A DNA stretch of 6,514 nt from an uncultured Bacilli bacterium (lineage in GTDB: Bacteria; Bacillota_I; Bacilli_A; RF39; UBA660). The position numbers and the translations under genes were made by a program. The stretch spans positions 1 to 6,514 of the forward strand of contig CANROR010000066.1 of assembly GCA_947632275.1 (NCBI GenBank), given 5' to 3'. Below, piece after piece: positions 1-6,016 of the stretch. Numbering within the stretch: position 1 is the stretch's first letter; every line of letters starts with the position of its first letter. A model generated the notes under the pieces. That model was not told the origin of the DNA and ran no database searches. It worked only from the letters and a program-made list of their open reading frames with translations.

Positions 1-47
1 CATACCATTATCATTATTCCTAGTATACTTAACAATATTTTTCTCAT
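1..47 (-). CDS. N-terminus of a probable exported or membrane protein (partial)
   Basis: Only the first 15 codons lie in the window; the gene runs off the left edge. It reads MRKILLSILGIMIMV: a short basic start followed by an unbroken hydrophobic run, as in a signal peptide or signal anchor. The ATG at 47-45 has an AGGA Shine-Dalgarno at 59-56, eight bases upstream. An in-frame ATG also exists at 71-69 (MGESRILP...), but it lies upstream of that Shine-Dalgarno and has no clear ribosome site of its own, so the inner ATG is preferred. The gene follows the GLUG surface protein on the same strand after about 75 bases and may belong to the same cell-surface cluster. The product cannot be named from 15 residues. 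Confidence 0.5.
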   Translation of the reverse strand, partial: MRKILLSILGIMIMV

Positions 48-72
48 GGGCAAAATCCTACTTTCACCCATA

Positions 73-97
73 ATTATATATATATATATATATTCAA
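73..97 (-). promoter_or_regulatory. Possible promoter of the left-edge gene with a TA-repeat spacer
   Basis: On the minus strand TTGAAT (97-92) and a perfect TATAAT (78-73) flank the TA tract. The spacer is 13 bases as the sequence stands, shorter than the usual 16-18, so the promoter would be weak in this form. Two additional TA units would bring it to 17. The -10 lies about 25 bases before the proposed start codon. This is an inference from motif positions; an alternative promoter inside the end of the GLUG gene cannot be excluded. Confidence 0.4.
75..93. repeat. (TA)9 dinucleotide microsatellite
   Basis: A pure alternating TA tract of 19 bases lies between the GLUG protein gene and the partial exported-protein gene. 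Tracts of this length are prone to slipped-strand gain and loss of units. It falls between a possible -35 (TTGAAT) and a possible -10 (TATAAT) of the left-hand gene. Confidence 0.9.
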
Positions 98-122
98 GCC
101 CTAATTTTATTTTTTGACACTT

Positions 123-2537
123 TTATTCATTTATTAAGGTAGGATAATCACCACTACCTAAAGTCCATTTACTTAAAGTATATCCTTTTAATGATGGATC
201 TATTTCGGTTAAATTAATGTTTTCAATATTTTGATTTAAGTGTTCAACGAATGTTTGTAATTTCATTTGCTCTAAAGTCATAGCGGTTCCTGTATCTGCT
301 AAATTAGTACCAGTTGTATTATTTACATAATATGCATTTTGAATATTATTAGTTGTACTATTTAAATCAAAATAACCTATACTATACTTATTCGCTTCGC
401 CACTAATGGTACCTATATTATATACATTTCTCAATATATTTGTATTATTTTCGGTACTTTGAGTACCTTTGTTTGAACTATGTACTAAACCGGTTATGGA
501 ACTAGCACCTAAATTACTTAGTAAATTTAAATTTCCTACATTATAACTATTTAATAAAATCATTTTATTACTATGGCCGTTTCTTACTATTCCAGTGACA
601 TATGTTCCAGTATTATTATTAGCCATAATATTTCCTACATTGTAACTATTTAGTATAATATCAACTGAATGAAGAATTGAATAACTACTAGCCAAGCCTA
701 TTAATCCGCCTATTTGTGAATATGATGCCCAGTTTTCGTCCGTTACATTAATATTACCCATGTTATAACATTTATCCATTATTATCTCAGATTCTAATGA
801 ACCTAATAATCCCCCAACACGATTACCATTAATTATTTCACCCAAATTGTAACTTCGCTTCATAGTGCTCATTTCATATTGATTTTCCAAACTGCCTACT
901 AATCCGCCAATAGAAGCAATATATTCAAAGCCATTAGGACTTATTTTTAGAGTATTTTTACCATTGTATGAATTATTAATATTAATTTTGTTTGTAGAAT
1001 ATCCAATTAAACCACCTATACGTATGCCATTTTCACCACTACCTGTTACATTACCAGTATTATAACAACCATCTATTGTTAAAGGAGCTAAAACATAGCC
1101 AATAATCCCGCCAATATTAGTTGAAGAACCAGTTATTTCTCCTTCATTACTTGTATTTTTTATTTCTAATGTTGAAGATGTATTTTGAAAACCAATAATT
1201 CCGCCGATTGAAGATGTAGTTGATTCATTAATTACTTTTCCTTCATTTTTACAATTGGTTATTGTTAATTTTACATTAGGAGCCAAACCACCAATTATTC
1301 CGCCTAAATATTTGCCGCCATTCACTTCAGCTTTATTTTGACAACTATCAATTACACCATTTTCGCCGCCTGTAATTGTACCTATAATTCCTCCAATTGA
1401 CCACGTTGTATTTAAACTTTTTATTTTAATTTCATTATAACAATTAGATATACTAACTTTACCATATCCAGATGCTATTATTCCTATATTTGCAGCATTT
1501 TGAGCATTTTCTATACTTCCACTTACGGTTAAATTTGCTATTTTACTATTTTTTATTACTCCAAATAATCCTAAATGAACAGAAGATAAATCTTCATTAG
1601 TAATATATAGATTACTTATTTTTTTATTATTGCCATCAAAATTACCCCTAAATGAATTAGCTTCACTATTGCCAATTGGCACAAAGCCACTGCCAGATGT
1701 TAACTCGGTAATTAAAGGATCGTTATTACTATTGCCATTGATATCCCCAAAATCGGTTCGGGTCGAATCTTCATAATCTTCTTCATTAGCAAAATCTAAA
1801 TTCTTAGTTAATACTATATAAGCTCCTTCAAAATTATGACCTGCATTTACCCGATTACTTAATCTTACCAAGTCTTCAATACTATTAATTTCTTCATATT
1901 CATTCATTATTATATCAACATTTACGGTGGTTGTTTCATTTACACTTTGATCACTTTCTAAATTTACCAAAGTAAGCGTAATTTCCCATTCTTGAGTTTC
2001 ACCTTCATCACTATTTTTACTTGTTATTTCCTTATTAGTCACAATATTAAAACTTCCTTGTTTTTCAGTTATATCAAAACCTTTAACACCGTTTACTGTC
2101 ACAACAGGGTCTAGTCCAGCCGCTTCTTCGATAATTGTTCCTGTTTCATCTTTAACAGTTAAAATTAATTCAGCTGTTTTTTCTGTTGTAGAATAAACAA
2201 AACTATTTTCATTTATATTAATACCAACTAAATAATGAGCAATGGCATCATGCGTCTTTTTATTAGCAATTAATGTGGCACTTGGTCTAGCGATTGCAAC
2301 TGCATTACCACTGCTACTATTAAAAGTATCCGTATTTAAATTTAAAGCTAAATCAGTTCCTTTAGTAAATATTAATCGATCGCTACTGGCCATAATATTT
2401 CCTTCAGTTATTCCACTTTGTCCTGTTTCTGATTTCAAATAAGCATAAGTAAGTCTACTTAAAAGTAAAACTACTACTATTACAATTAATACTGAAATAA
2501 ATAACAATAATTTATTATTTTTTATTTTTTTAAACAT
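123..2537 (-). CDS. Exported GLUG-repeat surface protein with TasA/SipW-like signal
   Basis: This 804-residue protein is probably secreted or surface-exposed. Residues 1-8 are basic (MFKKIKNN), 9-27 form one strong membrane segment, and the following TYAYLKSE resembles the TxAYF motif of SipW-processed TasA-type signal peptides. Residues about 50-212 look like a beta-rich N-terminal domain. From about 215 the protein is a GLUG-type beta repeat array. It opens with INSIEDLVRLSN and FRGNFDGNNKKISNLYI, then carries GG(I/L)(I/V/L)G cores at 382, 412, 445, 476, 508, 544, 575 and 610, with degenerate copies near 648 and 682. Each repeat has a C/S-YN-x-G-x-I strand, and the period is 30-38 residues. 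The end (LEQMK near 756, then WTLGSGDYPTLINE) is the usual cap of such proteins. There is no LPxTG, second membrane segment or other anchor. The start is ATG 2537, because AGGTGAT lies just before it; the in-frame GTG at 2546 overlaps that site. Role in adhesion or matrix is inferred. Confidence 0.85.
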   Translation of the reverse strand: MFKKIKNNKLLLFISVLIVIVVVLLLSRLTYAYLKSETGQSGITEGNIMASSDRLIFTKGTDLALNLNTDTFNSSSGNAVAIARPSATLIANKKTHDAIAHYLVGININENSFVYSTTEKTAELILTVKDETGTIIEEAAGLDPVVTVNGVKGFDITEKQGSFNIVTNKEITSKNSDEGETQEWEITLTLVNLESDQSVNETTTVNVDIIMNEYEEINSIEDLVRLSNRVNAGHNFEGAYIVLTKNLDFANEEDYEDSTRTDFGDINGNSNNDPLITELTSGSGFVPIGNSEANSFRGNFDGNNKKISNLYITNEDLSSVHLGLFGVIKNSKIANLTVSGSIENAQNAANIGIIASGYGKVSISNCYNEIKIKSLNTTWSIGGIIGTITGGENGVIDSCQNKAEVNGGKYLGGIIGGLAPNVKLTITNCKNEGKVINESTTSSIGGIIGFQNTSSTLEIKNTSNEGEITGSSTNIGGIIGYVLAPLTIDGCYNTGNVTGSGENGIRIGGLIGYSTNKININNSYNGKNTLKISPNGFEYIASIGGLVGSLENQYEMSTMKRSYNLGEIINGNRVGGLLGSLESEIIMDKCYNMGNINVTDENWASYSQIGGLIGLASSYSILHSVDIILNSYNVGNIMANNNTGTYVTGIVRNGHSNKMILLNSYNVGNLNLLSNLGASSITGLVHSSNKGTQSTENNTNILRNVYNIGTISGEANKYSIGYFDLNSTTNNIQNAYYVNNTTGTNLADTGTAMTLEQMKLQTFVEHLNQNIENINLTEIDPSLKGYTLSKWTLGSGDYPTLINE

Positions 2538-2541
2538 TGCA

Positions 2542-2548
2542 ATCACCT
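2542..2548 (-). promoter_or_regulatory. Shine-Dalgarno that fixes the GLUG protein start
   Basis: AGGTGAT on the minus strand matches the 16S anti-SD and ends four bases before ATG 2537. The upstream in-frame GTG at 2546-2544 is part of this motif and so cannot be the start served by it. Confidence 0.75.
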
Positions 2549-2559
2549 ATTCTTTTAAA

Positions 2560-2568
2560 ATTATAACA
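2560..2568 (-). promoter_or_regulatory. Extended -10 promoter for the GLUG protein gene
   Basis: TGTTATAAT on the minus strand is a perfect TATAAT with the TGn extension. No good -35 is seen 16-18 bases upstream, where the aspS terminator lies. Transcription would start near 2553, leaving a leader of about 15 bases. The gene is therefore likely transcribed separately from hisS-aspS. Confidence 0.65.
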
Positions 2569-2569
2569 C

Positions 2570-2600
2570 AAAAGAAAAAAGAGCGCTACCTACTCTTTTT
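2570..2600 (-). terminator. Intrinsic terminator after aspS
   Basis: AAAAAGAG (2600-2593) pairs with CTCTTTTT (2583-2576) around a nine-base loop, and the minus strand continues as a T-rich tail (TTTTTTCTTTT). It ends the hisS-aspS transcript about 15 bases after the aspS stop and directly abuts the extended -10 of the next gene. Confidence 0.8.
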
Positions 2601-2615
2601 CTAAAATGGCATATT

Positions 2616-4346
2616 CTATTTTTCCTCAATTTTTATACCTAAATCTTTTAATTGTTGCTCATCCAACGTATTTGGACTTCCCATCAGTAAATCCATACCT
2701 GATACATTAGGGGGAAAGACTTGAACTTCTCTTAAATTTTCTTCATCTGTTAAAAGCATAATAATTCGATCAATTCCCGGTGCCATCCCAGCATGAGGCG
2801 GTGCCCCAAATTGGAAGGCCGTATAAAGACTACGAAACTTATTTTTAATTACTTCTTCATCGTAACCGGCGATTTCAAAAGCTTTTTTCATAATTTCAAT
2901 GTCATGATTCCGAACCGCTCCGGAAGCCATTTCGTTACCATTACAAACAAAATCGTATTGATAAGCCACAATATCTTCAATATTATCGTTATTTAAAGCA
3001 TCTAAACCTCCTTTAGGCATACTAAAGGGATTATGGCCAAAATCCCATTTTCCATCTTCTTCATTATATTCATACATTGGAAAATCATTAATAATACAAA
3101 ATTCAAAACGATTATGATCAATTAATTCTAGATCTTCACCTAATTTATTGCGCAAGATGCCTGCATATTTTATAGCGTTTTTATCCCCGGCAATAACAAA
3201 AACAACATTACCATTTTCTAAAGCCAATTCTTCTTTTAAATTAGCTATTTCTTCTTTGCTTAAAAATTTAACAATCGTACTTTTAAGTTCATTTTCTTCT
3301 AACTTAATGTAAGCAAGACCGGCGGCTCCTTTACTTTTAATAAAGTCTTCTAGTTTTTTATACCAAGAATTTGGTTTATCACAAGCATTTACTTTAATAG
3401 CTTTAACTATTTTACCCTTAAAACCATTAAATTCGGTATTTGTAAAAATTGAAGAAATATCTTGAATAATTAAAGGATTACGTAAATCTGGTTTATCAGT
3501 ACCATATTTTTCCATTGCTTCCCGATAAGGAATTCTTTTAAAAGGACGTGGTGAAACTTCTTTTTGGGAGAAGTTCGTAAAAGTATCATAAAAAACTTTT
3601 TCGCCCACTTCGTAAACGTCTTCTTCAGTGGCAAAACTCATTTCTAAGTCTAATTGATAAAATTCTAGGGTCCGATCGGCCCGACAATCTTCATCCCGAA
3701 AACAAGGAGCAATTTGAAAATATCGATTAAAGCCGGAAACCATTAATAATTGCTTGTAGATTTGTGGCGCTTGAGGTAAAGCATAAAATTTACCTTTGTA
3801 ATTTCTGGAAGGGATTACAAAATCGCGAGCACCTTCCGGACTTGAAGCCGTAATAATTGGCGTCGCAATTTCGGTAAAATCCATATCTTTCATCGTTTTG
3901 CGAATAAAGTCAATTACTTTAACCCGCAAAGCTATTTTGTCGTGAACTAAAGGATTACGTAAATCCAAATACCGATATTTTAAACGCGTTTCCTCACTCG
4001 CTTCTTTACTTCTATTAATTTCAAAAGGTAAAGTATTTAAGCATTTACCTAAGATTTCCATACTTTCTAAAACAATTTCAATTTCGCCCGTTTTCATATT
4101 GGGATTGACATCGCTTCGTTTGCGTACTTCGCCGGTAATAGTCGCCGTACTTTCACGGGTAACGCCGGCAAAAAGAGCCGTATCTTCACTAATAACTTGA
4201 ATAATTCCCGTTTCATCTCTTAAAGTAACAAAAACTAAGCTACCAAGATTCCGGATTGAATTAATCCAACCAGCAACGCGGACCTTTTTGCCAATATCAT
4301 CTTTTGTTAAATTCCCACAGTAGTGCGTTCTATATTTATTTTCCAT
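2616..4346 (-). CDS. aspS: Aspartyl-tRNA synthetase, bacterial type
   Basis: This 576-residue class II synthetase charges tRNA-Asp with aspartate in the cytoplasm. The N-terminal OB-fold anticodon domain spans about 1-108 (VRVAGWIN, NLGSLVFVTLRD). The catalytic core includes SPEGARDF (169-176), QAPQIYKQ (192-199), motif 2 FRDEDCRADRTLEF (216-229) and motif 3 GMAPGIDRIIML (520-531). Between motifs 2 and 3 is the GAD-type insertion of bacterial AspRS (roughly 285-415), followed by GHNPFSMPKGG (437-447). Length is normal (usual about 580-600). Leu34 in the RNLGS loop is the residue typical of discriminating AspRS, where tRNA-Asp/Asn enzymes often have His; this is only a hint. The start ATG has AGGAGG four bases upstream, lying over the hisS stop. 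It is the second gene of a hisS-aspS operon, and no internal promoter is needed. Confidence 0.98.
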   Translation of the reverse strand: MENKYRTHYCGNLTKDDIGKKVRVAGWINSIRNLGSLVFVTLRDETGIIQVISEDTALFAGVTRESTATITGEVRKRSDVNPNMKTGEIEIVLESMEILGKCLNTLPFEINRSKEASEETRLKYRYLDLRNPLVHDKIALRVKVIDFIRKTMKDMDFTEIATPIITASSPEGARDFVIPSRNYKGKFYALPQAPQIYKQLLMVSGFNRYFQIAPCFRDEDCRADRTLEFYQLDLEMSFATEEDVYEVGEKVFYDTFTNFSQKEVSPRPFKRIPYREAMEKYGTDKPDLRNPLIIQDISSIFTNTEFNGFKGKIVKAIKVNACDKPNSWYKKLEDFIKSKGAAGLAYIKLEENELKSTIVKFLSKEEIANLKEELALENGNVVFVIAGDKNAIKYAGILRNKLGEDLELIDHNRFEFCIINDFPMYEYNEEDGKWDFGHNPFSMPKGGLDALNNDNIEDIVAYQYDFVCNGNEMASGAVRNHDIEIMKKAFEIAGYDEEVIKNKFRSLYTAFQFGAPPHAGMAPGIDRIIMLLTDEENLREVQVFPPNVSGMDLLMGSPNTLDEQQLKDLGIKIEEK

Positions 4347-4350
4347 AATT

Positions 4351-4356
4351 CCTCCT
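4351..4356 (-). promoter_or_regulatory. aspS Shine-Dalgarno overlapping the hisS stop codon
   Basis: The minus strand reads TAGGAGG-AATT-ATG. TAG (4357-4355) is the hisS stop, AGGAGG (4356-4351) is a full Shine-Dalgarno, and ATG 4346 starts aspS. Ribosomes finishing hisS end on the aspS ribosome site, which favours translational coupling. Confidence 0.85.
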
Positions 4357-5608
4357 ATATATTTGAAATAAGATAATCAATGACTTCATTTTCATCAATT
4401 TTTACTTCTTCTTTAGTCGCATTATCTTTAATATTTACTAAACCTTTTTGTAAATCCTCGCTATTTAAAATAATTAATTGTTTAGCATTTAGATTATCAG
4501 CGACTTTAAATTGACTTTTTAAACTTAAATTATTACTATTTATTTCGGTAATAACTCGATTAAGTCGTAAAGATTGGGCTAAGGTTTCGCCATATATTTT
4601 TTCTTCTTCATTTACACACATAATGTAAACATCGACATTATGAGGCATTGGTCGGTCTTCTAAATTTTTCTTTATTTCGCCGATTAAACGATCAATACCA
4701 ATACCAAAGCCAATCGCCGGCATATCTGGTCCATCTAAGGTTTTTACTAATGAATTATAACGACCCCCGGCTCCTAAAGCGAGCCCACTATCATCACTTA
4801 TATATTCCCAAACATGATAATCATAATAATCGATGCCGCGCACTAATTTACTATCAATTTCATAATCAACTTCGAGCATCGTCAATAATGATTTTAGTTT
4901 TTCTAATCTTAGTTTAGCATCATCAGATAAATAATCTAAAATATTCGGCATATTTTGAAATACTTGACTATCTTTGTCAACTTTACAATCTAAAATTCTT
5001 AAAGGATTTTTTTCATAACGAGTGCGACAATCTTCACATAAATCATTTAAGTAAGGTTTTAAATATTCTTTTAAAGCTTTAATATAATTAGTTCTCGTTT
5101 CTTCATCACCTAACGAATTTAAATGCACCGTAAAGTTTTCAATTCCTAATTCTTTTAAAAGATTATATCCTAAAGATATAACTTCGGCATCAATCAAAGG
5201 ATCGTTAGAGTTAAAAACTTCCACCCCAAATTGCGTTAATTCCCGGTACCGACCGGCTTGGGGCCGTTCATAACGATACATCGTCCCTAAATAATAATAT
5301 TTTAAAGTATCATTGCGGTTACCATATAATTTATTTTCGATTAAACTTCGTACAACGCCGGCCGTACCTTCGGGCCGCAAAGTAATATTTCGGCCGCCCC
5401 GATCTGTAAAATCATAGGTTTCTTTCGTAACTATATCTGATGCTTCGCCCACACTGCGATGAAATAAAGAACTATCTTCAAAAATAGGTGTTCGCACAAA
5501 TTCATAATTATAATAAGTCATATATTCATTAATTACATCGACAATATATTGATAAATTTTGGCATCAATATCAATTAAATCATAAGTTCCTTTAGGTTTA
5601 GCAATCAT
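4355..5608 (-). CDS. hisS: Histidyl-tRNA synthetase
   Basis: This 417-residue class II synthetase charges tRNA-His with histidine in the cytoplasm. It opens with KPKGTYD (4-10). Motif 2 is TLRPEGTAGVVR (76-87), followed by YRYERPQAGRYRELTQFGVE (111-130), the region that shapes the active site. The histidine-specific motifs are LVRGIDYY (255-262, catalytic Arg257) and GAGGRYNSLV (279-288, where GGGRYDGLV is more usual). Motif 3 is GFGIGIDRL (300-308). The C-terminal anticodon-binding domain covers about 325-417 (QFKVADNLNAKQLIIL). A three-cysteine cluster, CEDC (191-194) plus Cys208, lies in the insertion region. The start is ATG 5608, with AAGGAG eight bases upstream; the in-frame GTG at 5617 overlaps that site. 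It is the first gene of the operon, eight bases ahead of aspS. The leader of roughly 20 bases leaves no room for a T-box. Confidence 0.98.
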   Translation of the reverse strand: MIAKPKGTYDLIDIDAKIYQYIVDVINEYMTYYNYEFVRTPIFEDSSLFHRSVGEASDIVTKETYDFTDRGGRNITLRPEGTAGVVRSLIENKLYGNRNDTLKYYYLGTMYRYERPQAGRYRELTQFGVEVFNSNDPLIDAEVISLGYNLLKELGIENFTVHLNSLGDEETRTNYIKALKEYLKPYLNDLCEDCRTRYEKNPLRILDCKVDKDSQVFQNMPNILDYLSDDAKLRLEKLKSLLTMLEVDYEIDSKLVRGIDYYDYHVWEYISDDSGLALGAGGRYNSLVKTLDGPDMPAIGFGIGIDRLIGEIKKNLEDRPMPHNVDVYIMCVNEEEKIYGETLAQSLRLNRVITEINSNNLSLKSQFKVADNLNAKQLIILNSEDLQKGLVNIKDNATKEEVKIDENEVIDYLISNI

Positions 5609-5616
5609 TAAAATCA

Positions 5617-5622
5617 CTCCTT
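5617..5622 (-). promoter_or_regulatory. Shine-Dalgarno that fixes the hisS start
   Basis: AAGGAG on the minus strand (5622-5617) precedes ATG 5608 by eight bases. The alternative in-frame GTG (5617-5615) shares its first base with this motif, so the shorter protein is preferred. Confidence 0.8.
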
Positions 5623-5636
5623 AAATACATAATAAT

Positions 5637-5665
5637 ATTTTAGCACATTTTCCTTACTTTGTATT
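5637..5665 (-). promoter_or_regulatory. Promoter of the hisS-aspS operon
   Basis: TGCTAAAAT (5645-5637) is an extended -10 (TGn plus TAAAAT, five of six). A weak -35, AATACA, lies at 5665-5660 with a 17-base spacer. The expected start of transcription is near 5630, only about 20 bases before the hisS ATG. Confidence 0.6.
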
Positions 5666-5677
5666 AATTTAAATCAC

Positions 5678-5724
5678 AAAAAAGAAAAAACTTAAATATT
5701 TTAGCTTTTAAAAATATTTAAGTT
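5678..5724 (-). terminator. Intrinsic terminator upstream of hisS (end of toxin mRNA)
   Basis: A perfect 14-base inverted repeat, AAAATATTTAAGTT on the plus strand at 5711-5724 and its complement at 5689-5702, has an eight-base loop. On the minus strand it is followed by TTTTTTCTTTTTT (5690-5678). The stem is almost all A/T but long. It would end transcripts coming from the toxin gene before the hisS promoter. Confidence 0.7.
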
Positions 5725-5755
5725 AAATTATTAAAAATATTTAAGTTAAATTATT
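5708..5755. repeat. Two tandem copies of a 23-base AT-rich repeat
   Basis: TTAAAAATATTTAAGTT followed by AAATTA occurs at 5708-5730 and again at 5731-5753, with the match running two further bases. The first copy supplies one arm of the terminator at 5689-5724. The second (5734-5747) could pair with the same arm as an alternative. The block lies immediately upstream of the antisense RNA promoter and may act as an AT-rich upstream element. Confidence 0.85.
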
Positions 5756-5757
5756 AC

Positions 5758-5786
5758 TTGTATTTTTCCTTAATTTCGGTTACACT
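5758..5786 (+). promoter_or_regulatory. Promoter of the antisense RNA
   Basis: TTGTAT (5758-5763) and TACACT (5781-5786) are separated by 17 bases, with A/T repeats just upstream. The hexamers are imperfect (three and four of six). The -10 lies exactly as far from the shared leader sequence (GTTA at 5796) as the toxin promoter -10 lies from its copy, which supports the assignment. Expected start is A5793. Confidence 0.5.
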
Positions 5787-5802
5787 ATATGTAGTGTTAC
5801 CG
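5777..5802. repeat. Near-perfect palindrome over the antisense -10 and start site
   Basis: CGGTTACACTA, TATG, TAGTGTTACCG: eleven-base arms with a single T/T mismatch around a four-base centre. As DNA it covers the -10 and start site of the antisense RNA. In the minus-strand toxin mRNA it forms a hairpin in the 3' UTR. Confidence 0.85.
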
Positions 5803-5861
5803 GTTAGGTAATGCCTACGTGTTGTGTAGACACTACACCTTTATGGTTAGTGTCTTTTCTT
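5793..5861 (+). ncRNA. Candidate antisense antitoxin RNA (type I)
   Basis: I predict an RNA of about 69 nt, from the promoter at 5758-5786 to the terminator at 5828-5861. Its 5' part folds as TTACC-ggtta-GGTAA (5797-5811). Its 3' part is the terminator hairpin. It is fully complementary to the 3' UTR of the toxin mRNA and stops within a few bases of the toxin stop codon (5867-5865). Its first bases, GTTAC-CGGTTAG and TGCCTAC, nearly repeat the 5' end of the toxin mRNA itself. The likely role is to bind the toxin mRNA and block translation or trigger degradation. There is no plausible reading frame in it. The call rests on sequence structure only. Confidence 0.55.
5828..5861 (+). terminator. 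Terminator of the antisense RNA
   Basis: AGACACTA (5828-5835) pairs perfectly with TAGTGTCT (5848-5855). ACC/GGT pairs extend the stem inward past one bulged C, and the plus strand continues TTTTCTT. The minus strand has no T tract after this hairpin, so it should stop only plus-strand transcripts. A competing small hairpin, GTGTAG-ACA-CTACAC, exists at 5824-5838. Confidence 0.7.
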
Positions 5862-5864
5862 ATG

Positions 5865-5933
5865 CTATATTAATTTTAGAATAACCAAGATGAGCATAAT
5901 TATTATGATTAAAAGAATTGCTTCTTTGTTCAT
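5865..5933 (-). CDS. Candidate type I toxin: 22-residue hydrophobic membrane peptide
   Basis: The peptide starts MNKEAILL, continues IIIIMLILVI and ends LKLI. It is a charged N-terminus followed by a single membrane-spanning run with one lysine near the end. Such peptides insert in the inner membrane and stop growth in known type I systems (Fst, TxpA/BsrG, 'putative holin-like toxin' families). Membership in any one family is not established here; it is shorter than most. The start is ATG 5933, behind AGGTGAT at 5943-5937. An in-frame ATG at 5939 overlaps that site. The gene has its own promoter (6068-6041), terminators on both sides and an overlapping antisense RNA. A 32-codon frame (5958-5860) in another register has no comparable ribosome site and encodes a polar, Asn-rich peptide, so it is less likely. 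Being so short, it could be chance; the surrounding RNA architecture is the main support. Confidence 0.6.
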   Translation of the reverse strand: MNKEAILLIIIIMLILVILKLI

Positions 5934-5935
5934 AA

Positions 5936-6016
5936 CCATCACCTACCCTTTCATTCATAACCTGTTGAGCATAAAACCCCCTCAAGAAAAATTACTCAGA
6001 TAAATTTTGGTAGGCA
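5936..6016 (-). promoter_or_regulatory. Toxin Shine-Dalgarno and its upstream sequestering segment
   Basis: In the mRNA, UGCCUACC (6016-6009) can pair with GGUAGGUG (5947-5940): six Watson-Crick and two G-U pairs covering the core of the toxin ribosome site. CCUACC belongs to the leader segment that can instead pair with the mRNA 3' UTR, so the two pairings exclude each other. Confidence 0.5.
5955..5972 (-). CDS. Five-codon leader minigene upstream of the toxin
   Basis: ATG-CTC-AAC-AGG-TTA-TGA follows a strong Shine-Dalgarno-like GAGGGGG (5983-5977) by four bases. Its stop overlaps an ATG (5958) in the ATGA arrangement. It ends just upstream of the toxin ribosome site, so ribosomes loading here could open the sequestering stem. 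Its translation is uncertain; no function of the pentapeptide itself is implied. Confidence 0.3.
   Translation of the reverse strand: MLNRL

Noticed and set aside
1748..1772. tRNA-like GGTTCG pieces
   Set aside because: They lie inside the GLUG protein frame and no cloverleaf can be drawn around them.
2242..2442. Plus-strand frame of 66 codons inside the GLUG protein gene
   Set aside because: Antisense shadow of a well-supported gene, without ribosome site or promoter.
2793..2996. Plus-strand frame of 67 codons inside aspS
   Set aside because: Antisense shadow of conserved AspRS coding sequence.
4648..4917. Plus-strand frame of 89 codons inside hisS
   Set aside because: Antisense shadow of conserved HisRS motifs; the tyrosine- and histidine-rich composition comes from the reverse complement.
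5609..5676. T-box riboswitch ahead of hisS
   Set aside because: The promoter leaves only about 20 bases of leader, and none of the T-box stems or the conserved T-box sequence is visible.
5860..5958. A 32-codon minus-strand frame overlapping the toxin in another register, as the main product
   Set aside because: Its ATG lacks a good ribosome site, the peptide is polar and Asn-rich with no recognisable features, and AGGTGAT clearly serves the ATG at 5933. Kept only as part of the overlapping-start observation.
5890..6003. A 37-codon plus-strand frame (MSIIIMIKRIASLF...) opposite the toxin gene, also hydrophobic at its start
   Set aside because: No Shine-Dalgarno before it (AACCAAG only) and no promoter of its own; the hydrophobic part is the mirror image of the A/T-rich toxin codons.
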